Source: Candidatus Thiomargarita nelsonii (GTDB taxonomy: Bacteria; Pseudomonadota; Gammaproteobacteria; Beggiatoales; Beggiatoaceae). Taken from it: a stretch of 36,080 nt of DNA. The first letter of the stretch is position 1; each line of letters opens with the position of its first letter. A program made the translations under genes and the position numbers. The stretch is taken from NCBI GenBank assembly GCA_000785145.2, contig JSZA02000069.1:1-36080 (forward strand), written 5' to 3'. The notes below the pieces were generated by a model. It was given only the letters and a program-made list of their open reading frames with translations, had not been told where the DNA came from and made no database searches. Shown one piece after another: positions 14,188-22,874 of this stretch.

Positions 14188-15411
14188 TCACTGCTTAGAG
14201 GGCACATCCGTCTCAGGCAAAAGCCTGGGAGACTCTTGCGTCATTGGTTCTGCTGACTTACGCGAAAATTTCAATAAATACAAAAGAGCCCCTGCAATCA
14301 CCAACAATAAAATACCCAAGAGCGGACGATAATATATCCAAGCAATAGCAATAGTCACCAGGGAAAGTATGAAAGCTAAAACCAAAATAATAAAGCCGCC
14401 GATAACACCGACCAAATTTCCCAAAATGGGTATAACAGCCGCCAAAGTTTTCAATACCTGAAAGATAAAGCCTAAACCAATCGACATCATTAAAAAACCG
14501 AGCAAGCGCAAAATCCAAGTTAATATAGTATTAGCCCTTTGTGCGCGTTTGAACATCTCCCCAGGTGTCACCGCACCATATTCAAACAACTCAATTTCCC
14601 CCCCCGCCTCAGTCATGTAAGGTGTCAAGCGTGAACTGACTTGTTTGGCGACAACACTGATCATTGCCGGGCGTACAACTTCAAATTTTATCTGAAAATC
14701 GCCAATTTGAGGATAGGCAGGATTATGACCCACGTAATAATTTCCGTAATGAAAATGTAAATTTTTATCATACAATTGGGTGCGGCGTTTTTGCTGCCAT
14801 TGCTCAAATACTTCGCTTGTAATTGGCAAATGTTGATAATTATTCAACTTGTCAACCAGCGTTGGGGACAGAGAAAATTCGCCCAAATTGACCCGTTTAG
14901 CCGTCATTGTCTCTCCGCTCACTGGCATATAAGAGGGATTTTGATGCCCTTGCGGCTGCATAAATTCGCTAGAATCAATCAAACTACTTGACCATTTCTT
15001 ACTATAATTATAAGTTGTCACCGTCTGGGTACCGCCCCCCAACATTTCTTCCGTTTCAGAGTGAATGATCTCATCCCACTGATACATCTCGACGAGACGG
15101 CGCAATTTAATCTTATGGGCAGCCGTAATGCCAAACATGACATCTTTTAAAATTTCATCAGTACTGGTTTCACCCGTTAGATGAACAAGTTTACCATCAT
15201 AAACCCAATCGACCATATCAGAATCAATGGAATAAACAATACTCGCCCCTTCTTCTAAGGTTTGAGCGCGATGTACGGCGCGTCCCTCGTTCCAAAATAA
15301 TAGATAAAATGCAGAAAAAAATAAAATGATCCCAATCAAGGCACCTTGTGAAGACTGCTTAATACGACTTCCCCATGATTGGTTAGTGACTTCGCTAAAT
15401 GAATCAGACAT
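14188..15411 (-). CDS. TMEM43-family membrane protein
   Basis: 407 residues. One membrane helix lies near the N-terminus (GALIGIILFFSAFYLLFW, followed by NEGRAVHRAQTLEEGA, a strong TMEM43/LUMA signature). A large extracytoplasmic middle region follows (GEMFKRAQRAN near its end), then three closely spaced helices (ILRLLGFLMMSIGLGFIF, VIGGFIILVLAFILSLV, LLGILLLVIAGALLYLL). Family function in bacteria is unknown; the eukaryotic member resides in the nuclear envelope and ER. The 3' end is copied at 13566-13645. It is divergent from the kinase gene across a 99-base AT-rich spacer. Confidence 0.88.
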   Translation of the reverse strand: MSDSFSEVTNQSWGSRIKQSSQGALIGIILFFSAFYLLFWNEGRAVHRAQTLEEGASIVYSIDSDMVDWVYDGKLVHLTGETSTDEILKDVMFGITAAHKIKLRRLVEMYQWDEIIHSETEEMLGGGTQTVTTYNYSKKWSSSLIDSSEFMQPQGHQNPSYMPVSGETMTAKRVNLGEFSLSPTLVDKLNNYQHLPITSEVFEQWQQKRRTQLYDKNLHFHYGNYYVGHNPAYPQIGDFQIKFEVVRPAMISVVAKQVSSRLTPYMTEAGGEIELFEYGAVTPGEMFKRAQRANTILTWILRLLGFLMMSIGLGFIFQVLKTLAAVIPILGNLVGVIGGFIILVLAFILSLVTIAIAWIYYRPLLGILLLVIAGALLYLLKFSRKSAEPMTQESPRLLPETDVPSKQ

Positions 15412-15510
15412 AATATAATACGCTCGCTCAAACCAATATCTGGTATAATAAAAAATTTCAAAAAAAAATTTTTTGTGATTGTAACAAACAAGGGAACAAC
15501 AAAAGACAAT

Positions 15511-18500
15511 ATGCCAATACCCACAATTTTAAAAATCAGCCTCAACTCACTAATCAATGGCCCCGTTGTAGAAATTCTCTCAGAAAAAGCGCTTGATAAA
15601 AGCCTCAGCATCCTCAAAAACCATTTTTTATCGGCAACGGAGATTAACAAAGCCCTGCAAGACAGCTACAGCTATGCCCTAGCTGCCATCAGTGCTCTGC
15701 TCGCCTCTCCAGAGGCCAAACTCAAATTCCTACAACAATTAACACACGTTGAGGAAAATTTTGCAGAGCAAATAGAAAACGACTACCTAGAAAACGACTA
15801 CCTACAAGCTTTCTTAGCTGAACACCGCCCCCAGAACTTACAACAATTCCGTGTCAATGCCATTAAAGCTTTGAGCGAACACGCCAAACCAAGCTTTGAA
15901 ATCACTGACGATCTCACAGAATCCGACTTAATGGCAATCATCAGTTACAATGGTAAGTTGACCATTACCGATTTAGTCCTACAACAATTACCGAAATTAG
16001 ACGATGAATTGATTGCCTTTCTCCGCTACAAGGACCTACTAGGCAACGCCATCCTTTTTTTCTTTTTAGAACAACTCCGCGAAAATCCAAGAGTAAAATA
16101 CACCCTGAATGCCTTACAACGCGCTGGCTTATGGGCGGATATGCACAAACTCGAATCGGCTCAAAAAAATATCGCAGCCACCCTTAAACAACAACAGACT
16201 GAAATCCTACGCCAATTATCTGAACAGAAAAAGCGGATAGGGCGCCAACGGATAGTGATGAAGACTTTAAAAATCTCATCTAATTTCCATCGGGGTATTA
16301 AGCACAGCTTGGAATCCAGACTCTCCAATGACTCTTCTGAACTAGACAAAATAAGTCAACAATTGCAAGGAGTCGAACAAGAAGCTGAGGCGATTCAAGA
16401 CTTATTAGACAAGCTCCCACGACGCCTGCAACAGGCGAAAATTGCTTGGGTTTCAAGCCAAAAACAATTAACGCCATTAATGGCACCATTCCAAAGCTGG
16501 GCACCGATAACCACAGAAAAAGTCGAAGTGGTGCTGAGTGCCTTGGATGAGTTAAGACCAGAATTGGACAATCTCAATAAAAAATTAGAGCAATTGTCAG
16601 AAATGATGGCACAGATGGGCTTATCAGTACAACTCCATCCCCGATTTGCCCAATATGACACGACTCGCTTGAAAAACCTAGAAAAAGCAATTGCGGATAT
16701 CAAACCCCAGCTCATAGAAAATCCCCAATATCGCAGTCAAATTGCCCTGATTGAGGGCAGTCTTTACTTTTCACAGGGCGACTTGCAAGCGGCAGAGCAA
16801 AAATTTATCCAAGCACGGGATGAAGCCCATCAGGATGAAAAACGCGCCTTAGCTTGTTTTAACATTTTTCAACTGAGGTTATGGCACCAAGATTATCCCG
16901 AAGCCTTAGCCGCTTTACAAGAAAGTTATGCTATCGATCACACTTGGCAATATGCGCTACATGACATTGACAAATATCCCATTGAGAAAATTTTAGGGGC
17001 TGATGGCATGGGCTGCCTTTTCCTATGTCAAGATCAATGGCGTGAAACTCAGGTCGTTGTTAAGACCTTTTGGGAAGGGCACCGGGGGCGGCGAGATGAT
17101 GTATTTAAAGAGCCCATTCTCATGCATCGATTGTTGGAGACGTATATACCCAAAGCCTTGGACTGTGGCTACGTCAATTCTGTCAAACAAGAACGCCCTT
17201 ATTTTGTGACAGAATATCTTGACAACACGATAGATGGCGAATCTTTGCTCAAAAAATATGGCAAACTTGAACGGATAACCGGCTTAAATGTCGCCCTAGA
17301 AGTTGCCAAAGGATTAGCCATTGCTCATCAAGCGGGAGTTTATCATCTCGATTTAAAACCTGCCAACCTTCTCTTTATAACGGAGGAATTAGAGGTAAAA
17401 ATACTGGATTTTGGCTTGGCGCGAGTGGCGACTTCTCTGAAACAACAAGCGGCTACCCAAATTGAAAAAACAACGACTTTATTGGCACAATCCATTTTTG
17501 AAAGCTTGGATTATGTGCCACCAGAGCAACAGGCAGGAGAGCCCAGTGCCAAAAGCGACCTATTTGCTTTTGGAGCAACGATGTATCACTTGTTGAGCGG
17601 AGAAAATCCCCGTTTTTTCCATCCTCGCAAATTGCCTGAACTGCCTGAATTACAGCCCTTATTCAAAGCTTGTTTAGATGCAGAGCCTGATAAACGACCT
17701 GAAATACAGTTCGTCATAACGCAATTGTCGAGTTACTTGGATAAAATTGATCCAACACGAAATCAAAAAGCACAGGCGAAAAAAGAGGCGAAACGAAAGG
17801 CCGAAGAAGAGGCGCAACAAAAGGCCGAAGAAGAGGATAGCTGGCTTATTGCAATACAACAAGATGAAATAAAGAATACATTATCTTTTGACTTTGAGAT
17901 TGTCAGCGTAAATGCTCAGGGAGAAATCATCCACAATGCGCCACAACAAGCCAATTATCAGAGAGAAGACTTGGATAATGGTGTGATTATAGATATGGTT
18001 TCTATCCCAGGCGGGACATTTATAATGGGTTCGCCTGAAACGGAGGACGAGAGAAAAAATAGGGAAGGTCCACAACACGAAGTGACGGTGGCGCCCTTCT
18101 ATATGAGCAAATATCTTGTGACTCAAGCACAATGGGATGCGGTTATGGAATATAATCCTTCCTCTTTTAAAGGGAAAAATATTCCTGTAGAAACCGTTTC
18201 ATGGAAAGAAGCGGTAGCCTTCTGTCAACGACTTTCTGATATGACGGACAAAAAATATAGTTTACCAACTGAGGCGCAATGGGAATATGCTTGTCGTGCG
18301 AATACGACAACACCCTTTTTCTTTGGAGAGACCATTACGAGCGATTTAGTTAATTTTGATGGTAATTATCCCTATACTTCAATCCCCAAGGGAATTTATC
18401 GTCAAAAGACAACCGATGTGGGTAGCTTTCCCCCGAATGCCTTTGGGTTGTATGATATGCATGGGAATGTTTGGGAATGGTGCGCTGATCCTTTTCATGA

Positions 18501-18684
18501 AAACTATCATGGCGCACCTTCTGACGCTGGTGTCTGGGAAATAGAAAGCTCTGCCAAGCGTTTCATCCTGCGCGGCGGCTCTTGGTACCATGACGCTGGT
18601 AAAATGCGATCTGCGTTCCGTGGCAGGGGGCTGCCGATTGAGCGCAACGGGGATGTTGGGTTTCGGATTGTCTGGATTCCATAA
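15511..18684 (+). CDS. Ser/Thr protein kinase fused to an FGE-sulfatase-like domain
   Basis: 1057 residues from ATG 15511; a GTG 36 bases upstream is possible but has no ribosome binding site. The N-terminal half is helical with coiled coils (about residues 200-370) and TPR-like helices (about 405-480; EGSLYFSQGDLQAAEQKF). The kinase domain has a glycine loop GADGMG (496-501), Lys518 in VVVK, HLDLKPANLL with catalytic Asp614, and DFGLA with Asp633. A charged KAEEEA linker leads to an FGE-like domain from about 829 (VSIPGGTFIMGSPETEDE, YSLPTEAQWEYACRA, FGLYDMHGNVWEWC, ILRGGSWYHDAGK, VGFRIVWIP). No signal peptide or membrane helix is seen, so it is probably cytoplasmic. The FGE end is not a copy of the DGR repeat. 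It probably acts as a ligand- or partner-binding module in phosphorylation signalling; this is inference. Confidence 0.93.
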   Translation: MPIPTILKISLNSLINGPVVEILSEKALDKSLSILKNHFLSATEINKALQDSYSYALAAISALLASPEAKLKFLQQLTHVEENFAEQIENDYLENDYLQAFLAEHRPQNLQQFRVNAIKALSEHAKPSFEITDDLTESDLMAIISYNGKLTITDLVLQQLPKLDDELIAFLRYKDLLGNAILFFFLEQLRENPRVKYTLNALQRAGLWADMHKLESAQKNIAATLKQQQTEILRQLSEQKKRIGRQRIVMKTLKISSNFHRGIKHSLESRLSNDSSELDKISQQLQGVEQEAEAIQDLLDKLPRRLQQAKIAWVSSQKQLTPLMAPFQSWAPITTEKVEVVLSALDELRPELDNLNKKLEQLSEMMAQMGLSVQLHPRFAQYDTTRLKNLEKAIADIKPQLIENPQYRSQIALIEGSLYFSQGDLQAAEQKFIQARDEAHQDEKRALACFNIFQLRLWHQDYPEALAALQESYAIDHTWQYALHDIDKYPIEKILGADGMGCLFLCQDQWRETQVVVKTFWEGHRGRRDDVFKEPILMHRLLETYIPKALDCGYVNSVKQERPYFVTEYLDNTIDGESLLKKYGKLERITGLNVALEVAKGLAIAHQAGVYHLDLKPANLLFITEELEVKILDFGLARVATSLKQQAATQIEKTTTLLAQSIFESLDYVPPEQQAGEPSAKSDLFAFGATMYHLLSGENPRFFHPRKLPELPELQPLFKACLDAEPDKRPEIQFVITQLSSYLDKIDPTRNQKAQAKKEAKRKAEEEAQQKAEEEDSWLIAIQQDEIKNTLSFDFEIVSVNAQGEIIHNAPQQANYQREDLDNGVIIDMVSIPGGTFIMGSPETEDERKNREGPQHEVTVAPFYMSKYLVTQAQWDAVMEYNPSSFKGKNIPVETVSWKEAVAFCQRLSDMTDKKYSLPTEAQWEYACRANTTTPFFFGETITSDLVNFDGNYPYTSIPKGIYRQKTTDVGSFPPNAFGLYDMHGNVWEWCADPFHENYHGAPSDAGVWEIESSAKRFILRGGSWYHDAGKMRSAFRGRGLPIERNGDVGFRIVWIP

Positions 18685-18716
18685 GCCGGAGACGGGGTTG
18701 CAAACCCCGTCCGGCT
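18684..18716. terminator. GC-rich hairpin between convergent kinase and vapC genes
   Basis: AGCCGG-AGACGGGGTTGC and AACCCCGT-CCGGCT form a strong stem just after the kinase stop. It could terminate transcription from both sides. No long T-run follows, so it may instead be a dispersed repeat. Confidence 0.6.
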
Positions 18717-18741
18717 GCGAAAGATCGTTTAAGGCAAGCTA

Positions 18742-19131
18742 TCAAAGAACAGTTAAACCTAAATGCTCAACCATCGGCATAAAATCATTGTTATTTTGTA
18801 ACAACCTGATTCTATTGACAATACAAAATGTACCGATAATGACATTCATTGTATTACGAATCGTGATACCACGTTGACGTAACAGACGGTAATTTTGTGC
18901 GCTTTGCCAAGCAACTTCTTGTCCTAAGATTTCTCGAAAGGGTAAACAGGTCAGCAAATGTTTGGCACGTTGAAAATCACCCTCATCTCGAAAGCCTTGC
19001 AAGACATGAGTCAAAATCAGATCACCTACTAATGCCTCACCCATAGCAAGTACTTCTTCCAATAATTCCGTTTTTGGAGTCATTTTGCCATTAAAATAGT
19101 CAATCCATATCGACGACTCTGGTAAAATCAT
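18742..19131 (-). CDS. vapC: PIN-domain protein, VapC-like, with degenerate active site
   Basis: 129 residues with the layout of a PIN/VapC ribonuclease: MILPESSIWIDYFNG at the start, VGDLILTHVLQGFRDEGDF, RQRGITIRNTMNVIIGTFCI and LLQNNNDFMPMVEHLGL. VapC enzymes need about four acidic residues to bind metal and cut RNA. Here the expected first Asp is Glu5, the expected Glu is His42 and the expected third Asp is Asn96. Only Asp116 in NNNDF remains. The fold is intact with no stop codons, so it is probably a catalytically dead toxin kept as a partner for VapB, or an early pseudogene. The start overlaps the vapB stop (ATGA). Confidence 0.85.
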   Translation of the reverse strand: MILPESSIWIDYFNGKMTPKTELLEEVLAMGEALVGDLILTHVLQGFRDEGDFQRAKHLLTCLPFREILGQEVAWQSAQNYRLLRQRGITIRNTMNVIIGTFCIVNRIRLLQNNNDFMPMVEHLGLTVL

Positions 19132-19325
19132 TGCTTCTCCTGTTTGTTATCATCATCGTCCCAGCCCCAATGTAACTCGCCTCGTAATTGGCGAATTTTT
19201 TGCTGAGCCTGCATCTGAACATAAAAAGTCAGTGCTTTTTCTACAACAGCCTTTTTATTTTTTAAGCCGCTAAATTCATGAGCTTTTTTAAAAATTTCAT
19301 CGTCAATATTGACGTTAATACGCAT
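19128..19325 (-). CDS. vapB: VapB-family antitoxin
   Basis: 65 residues (MRINVNIDDEIFKKAHEFSG, KKAVVEKALTFYV, QLRGELHWGWDDDD). A ribbon-helix-helix-like N-terminus would bind DNA, and the tail with Trp and acidic residues would block a PIN-domain toxin, as in VapB of the DUF2191 type. GAGGT lies before the start. It overlaps vapC by four bases. Confidence 0.85.
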   Translation of the reverse strand: MRINVNIDDEIFKKAHEFSGLKNKKAVVEKALTFYVQMQAQQKIRQLRGELHWGWDDDDNKQEKQ

Positions 19326-19332
19326 GGTGGTG

Positions 19333-19836
19333 TTACCTCTGGTTTAGTCTGCCAAGCATTTCCACGCCATCTATAGAGATGTCCAAGATAAATCTTGGAC
19401 TCCTATCAATTCCATTGCCCTTTCCAACTTTTCCGGTTCTAAATGCGACCCCGCCACCGCACATATAACCCTGTTTTTTAGCTAAATCCATGCGAAAACC
19501 GCTCGCATATTGCACCGCACCAATCAAGCGTGTATGCTTGTCCACTGACGCAAATAGCGAGGCTTCTGGATCGGTTGTATGAGAACTATCTGCCTGGCGT
19601 ACTATAACACCTTGGTTTTGCAGAGATTCCCAAACAATGCGATTAGATGGAAATTCTTGAGCGGTGATTATGATATTATCGCCGTTTTGCCATGTCAAGC
19701 CATAAGCAAGGACTGAAAGGGCTTCAGAGGTATTTTTGAGTCGTGCAATATCACTGGCTGCGGGCGCATTGAGTAAATCGCGCAATTGTTCACGCAAAAA
19801 ATATGCTTTTTTTCCACTGGGGATAGTTTTTTGCAC
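19333..19836 (-). pseudogene. Class V aminotransferase remnant
   Basis: The frame (MQKTIPSGKKAYFLREQLRD, ARLKNTSEALSVLAYGL, GDNIIITAQEFPSNRIVWES, TRLIGAVQYASGFRMDL) matches the first half of a pyridoxal-phosphate class V aminotransferase of the cysteine-desulfurase/SufS type. It then jumps to CGGGVAFRTG. The central part, including the lysine that binds the cofactor, is missing, and the C-terminal end contains a GTCCAAGATAAATCTTGGAC repeat (19381-19400). Activity is impossible. The N-terminal beginning is also absent. Confidence 0.8.
19381..19400. repeat. GTCCAAGATAAATCTTGGAC palindrome, copy 2
   Basis: Identical to 5925-5944. It lies inside the 3' part of the aminotransferase remnant. Confidence 0.8.
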
Positions 19837-19959
19837 CTTGGGCTATAGCAACCCCCCGTGGGCTATGGTGAGACAGCGGCATGATTAAGATAGATAATGT
19901 CATTATTAAGAGAAAATGCTTGATTAAAATTTAGAGACATGGTTTGAAACTTTCAAAAA

Positions 19960-19986
19960 AATCCTATTTCTTTAAGAAATAGGATT
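19960..19986. repeat. AATCCTATTTCTT hairpin, copy 1
   Basis: A perfect 13-bp inverted repeat, AATCCTATTTCTT/AAGAAATAGGATT, with a one-base centre, 17 bases before the DUF4173 gene start. An identical-arm hairpin lies at 22934-22960. Being in the leader it could act on translation. Confidence 0.75.
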
Positions 19987-20003
19987 TCTATAAGGATAAT
20001 CAA

Positions 20004-21539
20004 ATGGATGAACAAAAAATTTCCGGTGAAAAAATCACAGCCGTCAAATATCAACCAGAAATAGATGGCATCGAGCCGTTCAATCAAATATTAACGCTCG
20101 TCACGCTGGGTACTTGCTTATTAATAGGAGTAATGGGCGCATTTTTATTTGATGGAGAGAGTTGGGGACTTAATATGACCTTATTTGGGTTATTATTAAT
20201 AGCGAGCCTATTACTCCTCAGAAATATAGGACAACAACCCCTCACTGCGGTTGAATATATGCTGGTAGCGAGTGGATTATTTTTTTCGGTGACTTTGGCA
20301 TGGCGTGATTCACTGGTACTTAATAGCCTCAGTTTCTTAGGGATTTTATTGACGATTAACCTCGCCTTCACCTTAGGAACACGACAAAGACTCCAAGAAC
20401 TTCACGTTTACGAAACGTTTGAAGATTTATATTCCTCAAGCAAATATGCCCTCATCAGTTACTATGATTTAATAGATAAAGATATCCAATGGAAAGCACT
20501 TCAGCAACGTTGGGGAGAATTTGGACGCGCCATGCTCAAAGGTTTGTTCATTTCTGTACCATTAATCATAATATTTGGTATCTTATTCAGTGCTTCCGAT
20601 GCCCGTTTTGAAAACCTGATTAACCATTTACTGGATTGGGGTTGGGACAACGAGATTGTCATACAGTACATACTTGCCTTTATCTTATGTAGCTGGATAG
20701 CAGCAGCCGTTTTGCGCGGCACTGTGCTAAAGCAAGGCTTAAGCTTTAAGGAAGAACCGCTCATGCCACCTGTCTCATGGACTTTGGGCAGTATTGAAAT
20801 GGTGATGATACTGGGTGCTCTCAATATCCTTTTTTTAAGTTTTATTGCGGTGCAATTCACCTACTTTTTTGGCGGAGACGCATTAGTACAATCTATTCAG
20901 GGACCGACTTATGCAGACTATGCTCGGCGAGGATTTTTCCAATTGGTGATGGTGGCGGCATTAGTCATCACACTGCTACTTTTAACCCACTGGCTACAAT
21001 CGGCTACTCAATTGGAAAAAAGACTTTATCAAATTTTAGCAGCCATGATGGTAGTCATGACAATGATTATTGAAGCGTCAGCCGCGCACCGTATGTACTT
21101 ATACACGCGCGAATATGGCTTAACAGAATCGCGTTTTTATACCAGTGTTTTTATGCTATGGCTTTTTGTGTTGTTGATATGGTTTAGTTTGACAGTGTTA
21201 CGCGAAAAACGAACGCGATTCAGCTTTGGTGCGATATTAACGGGCATGATTTTTATAGCGATATTACATTTTATAAATCCTGAAGCACGCATAAGCCAAG
21301 TCAACTTAGCCCGTTTGCAAGATGGGCAACGCTTTGATGCGAGTTATGTAAGCACTTTAAGTGCTGATATTGTGCCCACCTTGCTAACGGTTTTGCCCGA
21401 ACTTCCAGAAAAACATCGCTGCCATTTGTGGCGACAATTGCTACAATTTCACAGCCGCACAGATAATTGGCGCAATTTTAACTTAGCACGCGCACAGGCG
21501 CGGGAGTTATTATCATCGAGTTCCTCGCCATGTCAATGA
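20004..21539 (+). CDS. DUF4173/DUF4153-family integral membrane protein
   Basis: 511 residues with about ten or more membrane helices (LTLVTLGTCLLIGVMGAFLF near 30-50, LFGLLLIASLLLL, GLFISVPLIIIFGILFSAS, VIQYILAFILCSWIAAAVL, MVMILGALNILFLSFIAVQF, MLWLFVLLIWFSLTVL). The segments FISVPLIIIFGILFSASDA and TYADYARRGFFQLVMVAALV are typical of DUF4173. A soluble C-terminal tail of about 90 residues follows (LTVLPELPEKHRCHLWRQLL). The function of the family is unknown. ATAAGGATAATCAA precedes the ATG as a ribosome binding site. Confidence 0.85.
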   Translation: MDEQKISGEKITAVKYQPEIDGIEPFNQILTLVTLGTCLLIGVMGAFLFDGESWGLNMTLFGLLLIASLLLLRNIGQQPLTAVEYMLVASGLFFSVTLAWRDSLVLNSLSFLGILLTINLAFTLGTRQRLQELHVYETFEDLYSSSKYALISYYDLIDKDIQWKALQQRWGEFGRAMLKGLFISVPLIIIFGILFSASDARFENLINHLLDWGWDNEIVIQYILAFILCSWIAAAVLRGTVLKQGLSFKEEPLMPPVSWTLGSIEMVMILGALNILFLSFIAVQFTYFFGGDALVQSIQGPTYADYARRGFFQLVMVAALVITLLLLTHWLQSATQLEKRLYQILAAMMVVMTMIIEASAAHRMYLYTREYGLTESRFYTSVFMLWLFVLLIWFSLTVLREKRTRFSFGAILTGMIFIAILHFINPEARISQVNLARLQDGQRFDASYVSTLSADIVPTLLTVLPELPEKHRCHLWRQLLQFHSRTDNWRNFNLARAQARELLSSSSSPCQ

Positions 21540-21550
21540 GCTTTAAAGGA

Positions 21551-21570
21551 GTCCAAGATTTATCTTGGAC
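21551..21570. repeat. GTCCAAGATTTATCTTGGAC palindrome, copy 3
   Basis: Lies between the convergent DUF4173 gene and the Ala-rich gene, where it may terminate transcription both ways. Confidence 0.75.
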
Positions 21571-21586
21571 GTCCAAAATTAAACAC

Positions 21587-22255
21587 TTATTGATTGGCAG
21601 CTTCAGTAGCCGCATCACTTGCCGCCTCTGTCACCGTTTCAGCCGCATCACTCGCTGCATCAGCCGCATCACTCACCACTTCACTTGCCGCCTCTGCCGC
21701 CTCACTCGCCGCTGACGCGACTTTGTCTGTTAACGGTTCAGCCTCCTCACCACTATCACGATTAAACCACCAATAAGTGGCACCACCAACGGCAGCCGCT
21801 GCAATAATAGGGGCTGCAATAACTGTCGTGACACCCATTGCCACACCACCACCAATCGCACTCCCAATGGCTGCTAAACCTGCTGCGTTTGCACCAGCCG
21901 CTGCCACTGCTGCAAGGGCGCCAGCCGTGCCAACACTCGCACCGGTGTATGTACCAATTTTTGCATTGTCACATGCTTTTTGATTTGGGCAATCATTAAA
22001 TAAATAATCATTCATTAGTTTGGCTGTTCCAAATCCACCTCCAATACCAACGGCGGTACCTCCAAGGGCAGTGGCAGCACCTGCTCCTATAACACCAGCC
22101 GCAGTAGCAGCGGCTGTACCTGCTGCCGTTCCCGATGCGGCTGCCTTAGCAGCACCCGCCGCCACTACAGCAGTTGTCACGGGATCAACGGCGTTTGCGG
22201 TATTGAGGCAAGACATGGAAAGCACTAAGCTAGTAATAATCAACCATTTTTTCAT
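21587..22255 (-). CDS. Exported Ala/Gly-rich glycine-zipper protein with Ala-rich helical repeats
   Basis: 222 residues with GAGGAGAG before the ATG. The signal peptide (MKKWLIITSLVLSMSCLNTANA) could also be read as a lipoprotein signal (SMSC). The middle has glycine-zipper stretches rich in GxxxG/AxxxA (GVIGAGAATALGGTAVGIGG, IGSAIGGGVAMGVTTVIAA) around two cysteines (NDCPNQKAC), then a hydrophobic segment ending in WWFNRD. The tail is an amphipathic repeat of the type AA-SEA-A-E-V/SDAADAASDAA, reminiscent of 11-residue LEA-like or phasin-like helices. It is probably membrane-inserting or envelope-associated. I know of no assigned function. Confidence 0.7.
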   Translation of the reverse strand: MKKWLIITSLVLSMSCLNTANAVDPVTTAVVAAGAAKAAASGTAAGTAAATAAGVIGAGAATALGGTAVGIGGGFGTAKLMNDYLFNDCPNQKACDNAKIGTYTGASVGTAGALAAVAAAGANAAGLAAIGSAIGGGVAMGVTTVIAAPIIAAAAVGGATYWWFNRDSGEEAEPLTDKVASAASEAAEAASEVVSDAADAASDAAETVTEAASDAATEAANQ

Positions 22256-22388
22256 AAGTTATTCTCTCCTCACTTTTGAGGTTATCATCTAATCATAAAA
22301 TAAACATGGGATATTCTACAGATTTTTTTTGGCTAATACAATCTAAATTGTATTTTTTTGTTAAATGGTATTTGAACGTGCTAATATG

Positions 22389-22394
22389 TATAAT
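22389..22394 (+). promoter_or_regulatory. Possible -10 element for ndk
   Basis: TATAAT preceded by TG lies 49 bases before ndk in an AT-rich spacer. No good -35 is present at the normal distance. Weak support. Confidence 0.35.
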
Positions 22395-22442
22395 AATAAC
22401 TGCCTGTGTTATCAACCTTAACAAATGGAGCAATAAACTCGA

Positions 22443-22874
22443 ATGGCAATTGAACGTACCTTATCAATTATTAAACCGGATGCTGTCGCTAAAAATGTGA
22501 TTGGCGAAATTTATTCACGTTTTGAAAAAGGCGGTTTACGCATTATCGCGGCTAAAATGTTACATTTAAGCCGTAAACAGGCTGAAGGTTTTTATGCGGT
22601 ACACAAAGAACGTAAATTTTTCAATGAATTAGTTGAATTTATGATTTCTGGTCCAGTGATGGTGCAAGCCCTTGAAGGGGAAAATGCTATTAGTGTCAAC
22701 CGTGAGTTGATGGGGGCAACCAATCCAAAAGAGGCGGCACCAGGGACAATACGCGCTGATTTTGCTAAAACGCTTGATGAGAATGCGGTGCATGGCTCGG
22801 ATAGCCCAGAAACGGCGAAAACGGAGATTGCTTTCTTTTTCAGCACAAGCGATATTTGCCCACGTACACGGTAG
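22443..22874 (+). CDS. ndk: Nucleoside diphosphate kinase
   Basis: 143 residues, the normal length. Ndk transfers the gamma phosphate between nucleotides through a phosphohistidine. ERTLSIIKPDAVAKNVIGEI, FYAVHKERKFFNELVEFMIS, GPVMVQALEGENAI, GATNPKEAAPGTIRADFA and the catalytic loop HGSDSPETA (histidine near residue 117) are all present. It heads the run ndk-rlmN-pilW-rodZ-ispG, which is conserved in many gammaproteobacteria. A 165-base repeat-filled spacer separates it from rlmN. Confidence 0.98.
   Translation: MAIERTLSIIKPDAVAKNVIGEIYSRFEKGGLRIIAAKMLHLSRKQAEGFYAVHKERKFFNELVEFMISGPVMVQALEGENAISVNRELMGATNPKEAAPGTIRADFAKTLDENAVHGSDSPETAKTEIAFFFSTSDICPRTR

Noticed and set aside
15412..15510. 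A clear divergent promoter pair between the TMEM43 gene and the kinase
   Set aside because: TATAAT occurs at 15444-15449, but no convincing -35 element is found for either direction, so it is not listed as a feature.
18568..18684. The FGE end of the kinase as a second DGR variable repeat
   Set aside because: It shares GGSW and GFRIV with the TR at the protein level, but the DNA differs from the TR at many non-adenine positions, including silent third bases. It is a homologous fold, not a retrohoming target of this element.
22020..22292. Pro/Ala-rich open frames on the plus strand opposite the Ala-rich gene
   Set aside because: They are antisense shadows of the GC-rich Ala/Gly codons. The minus-strand frame has a signal peptide and a strong ribosome binding site.
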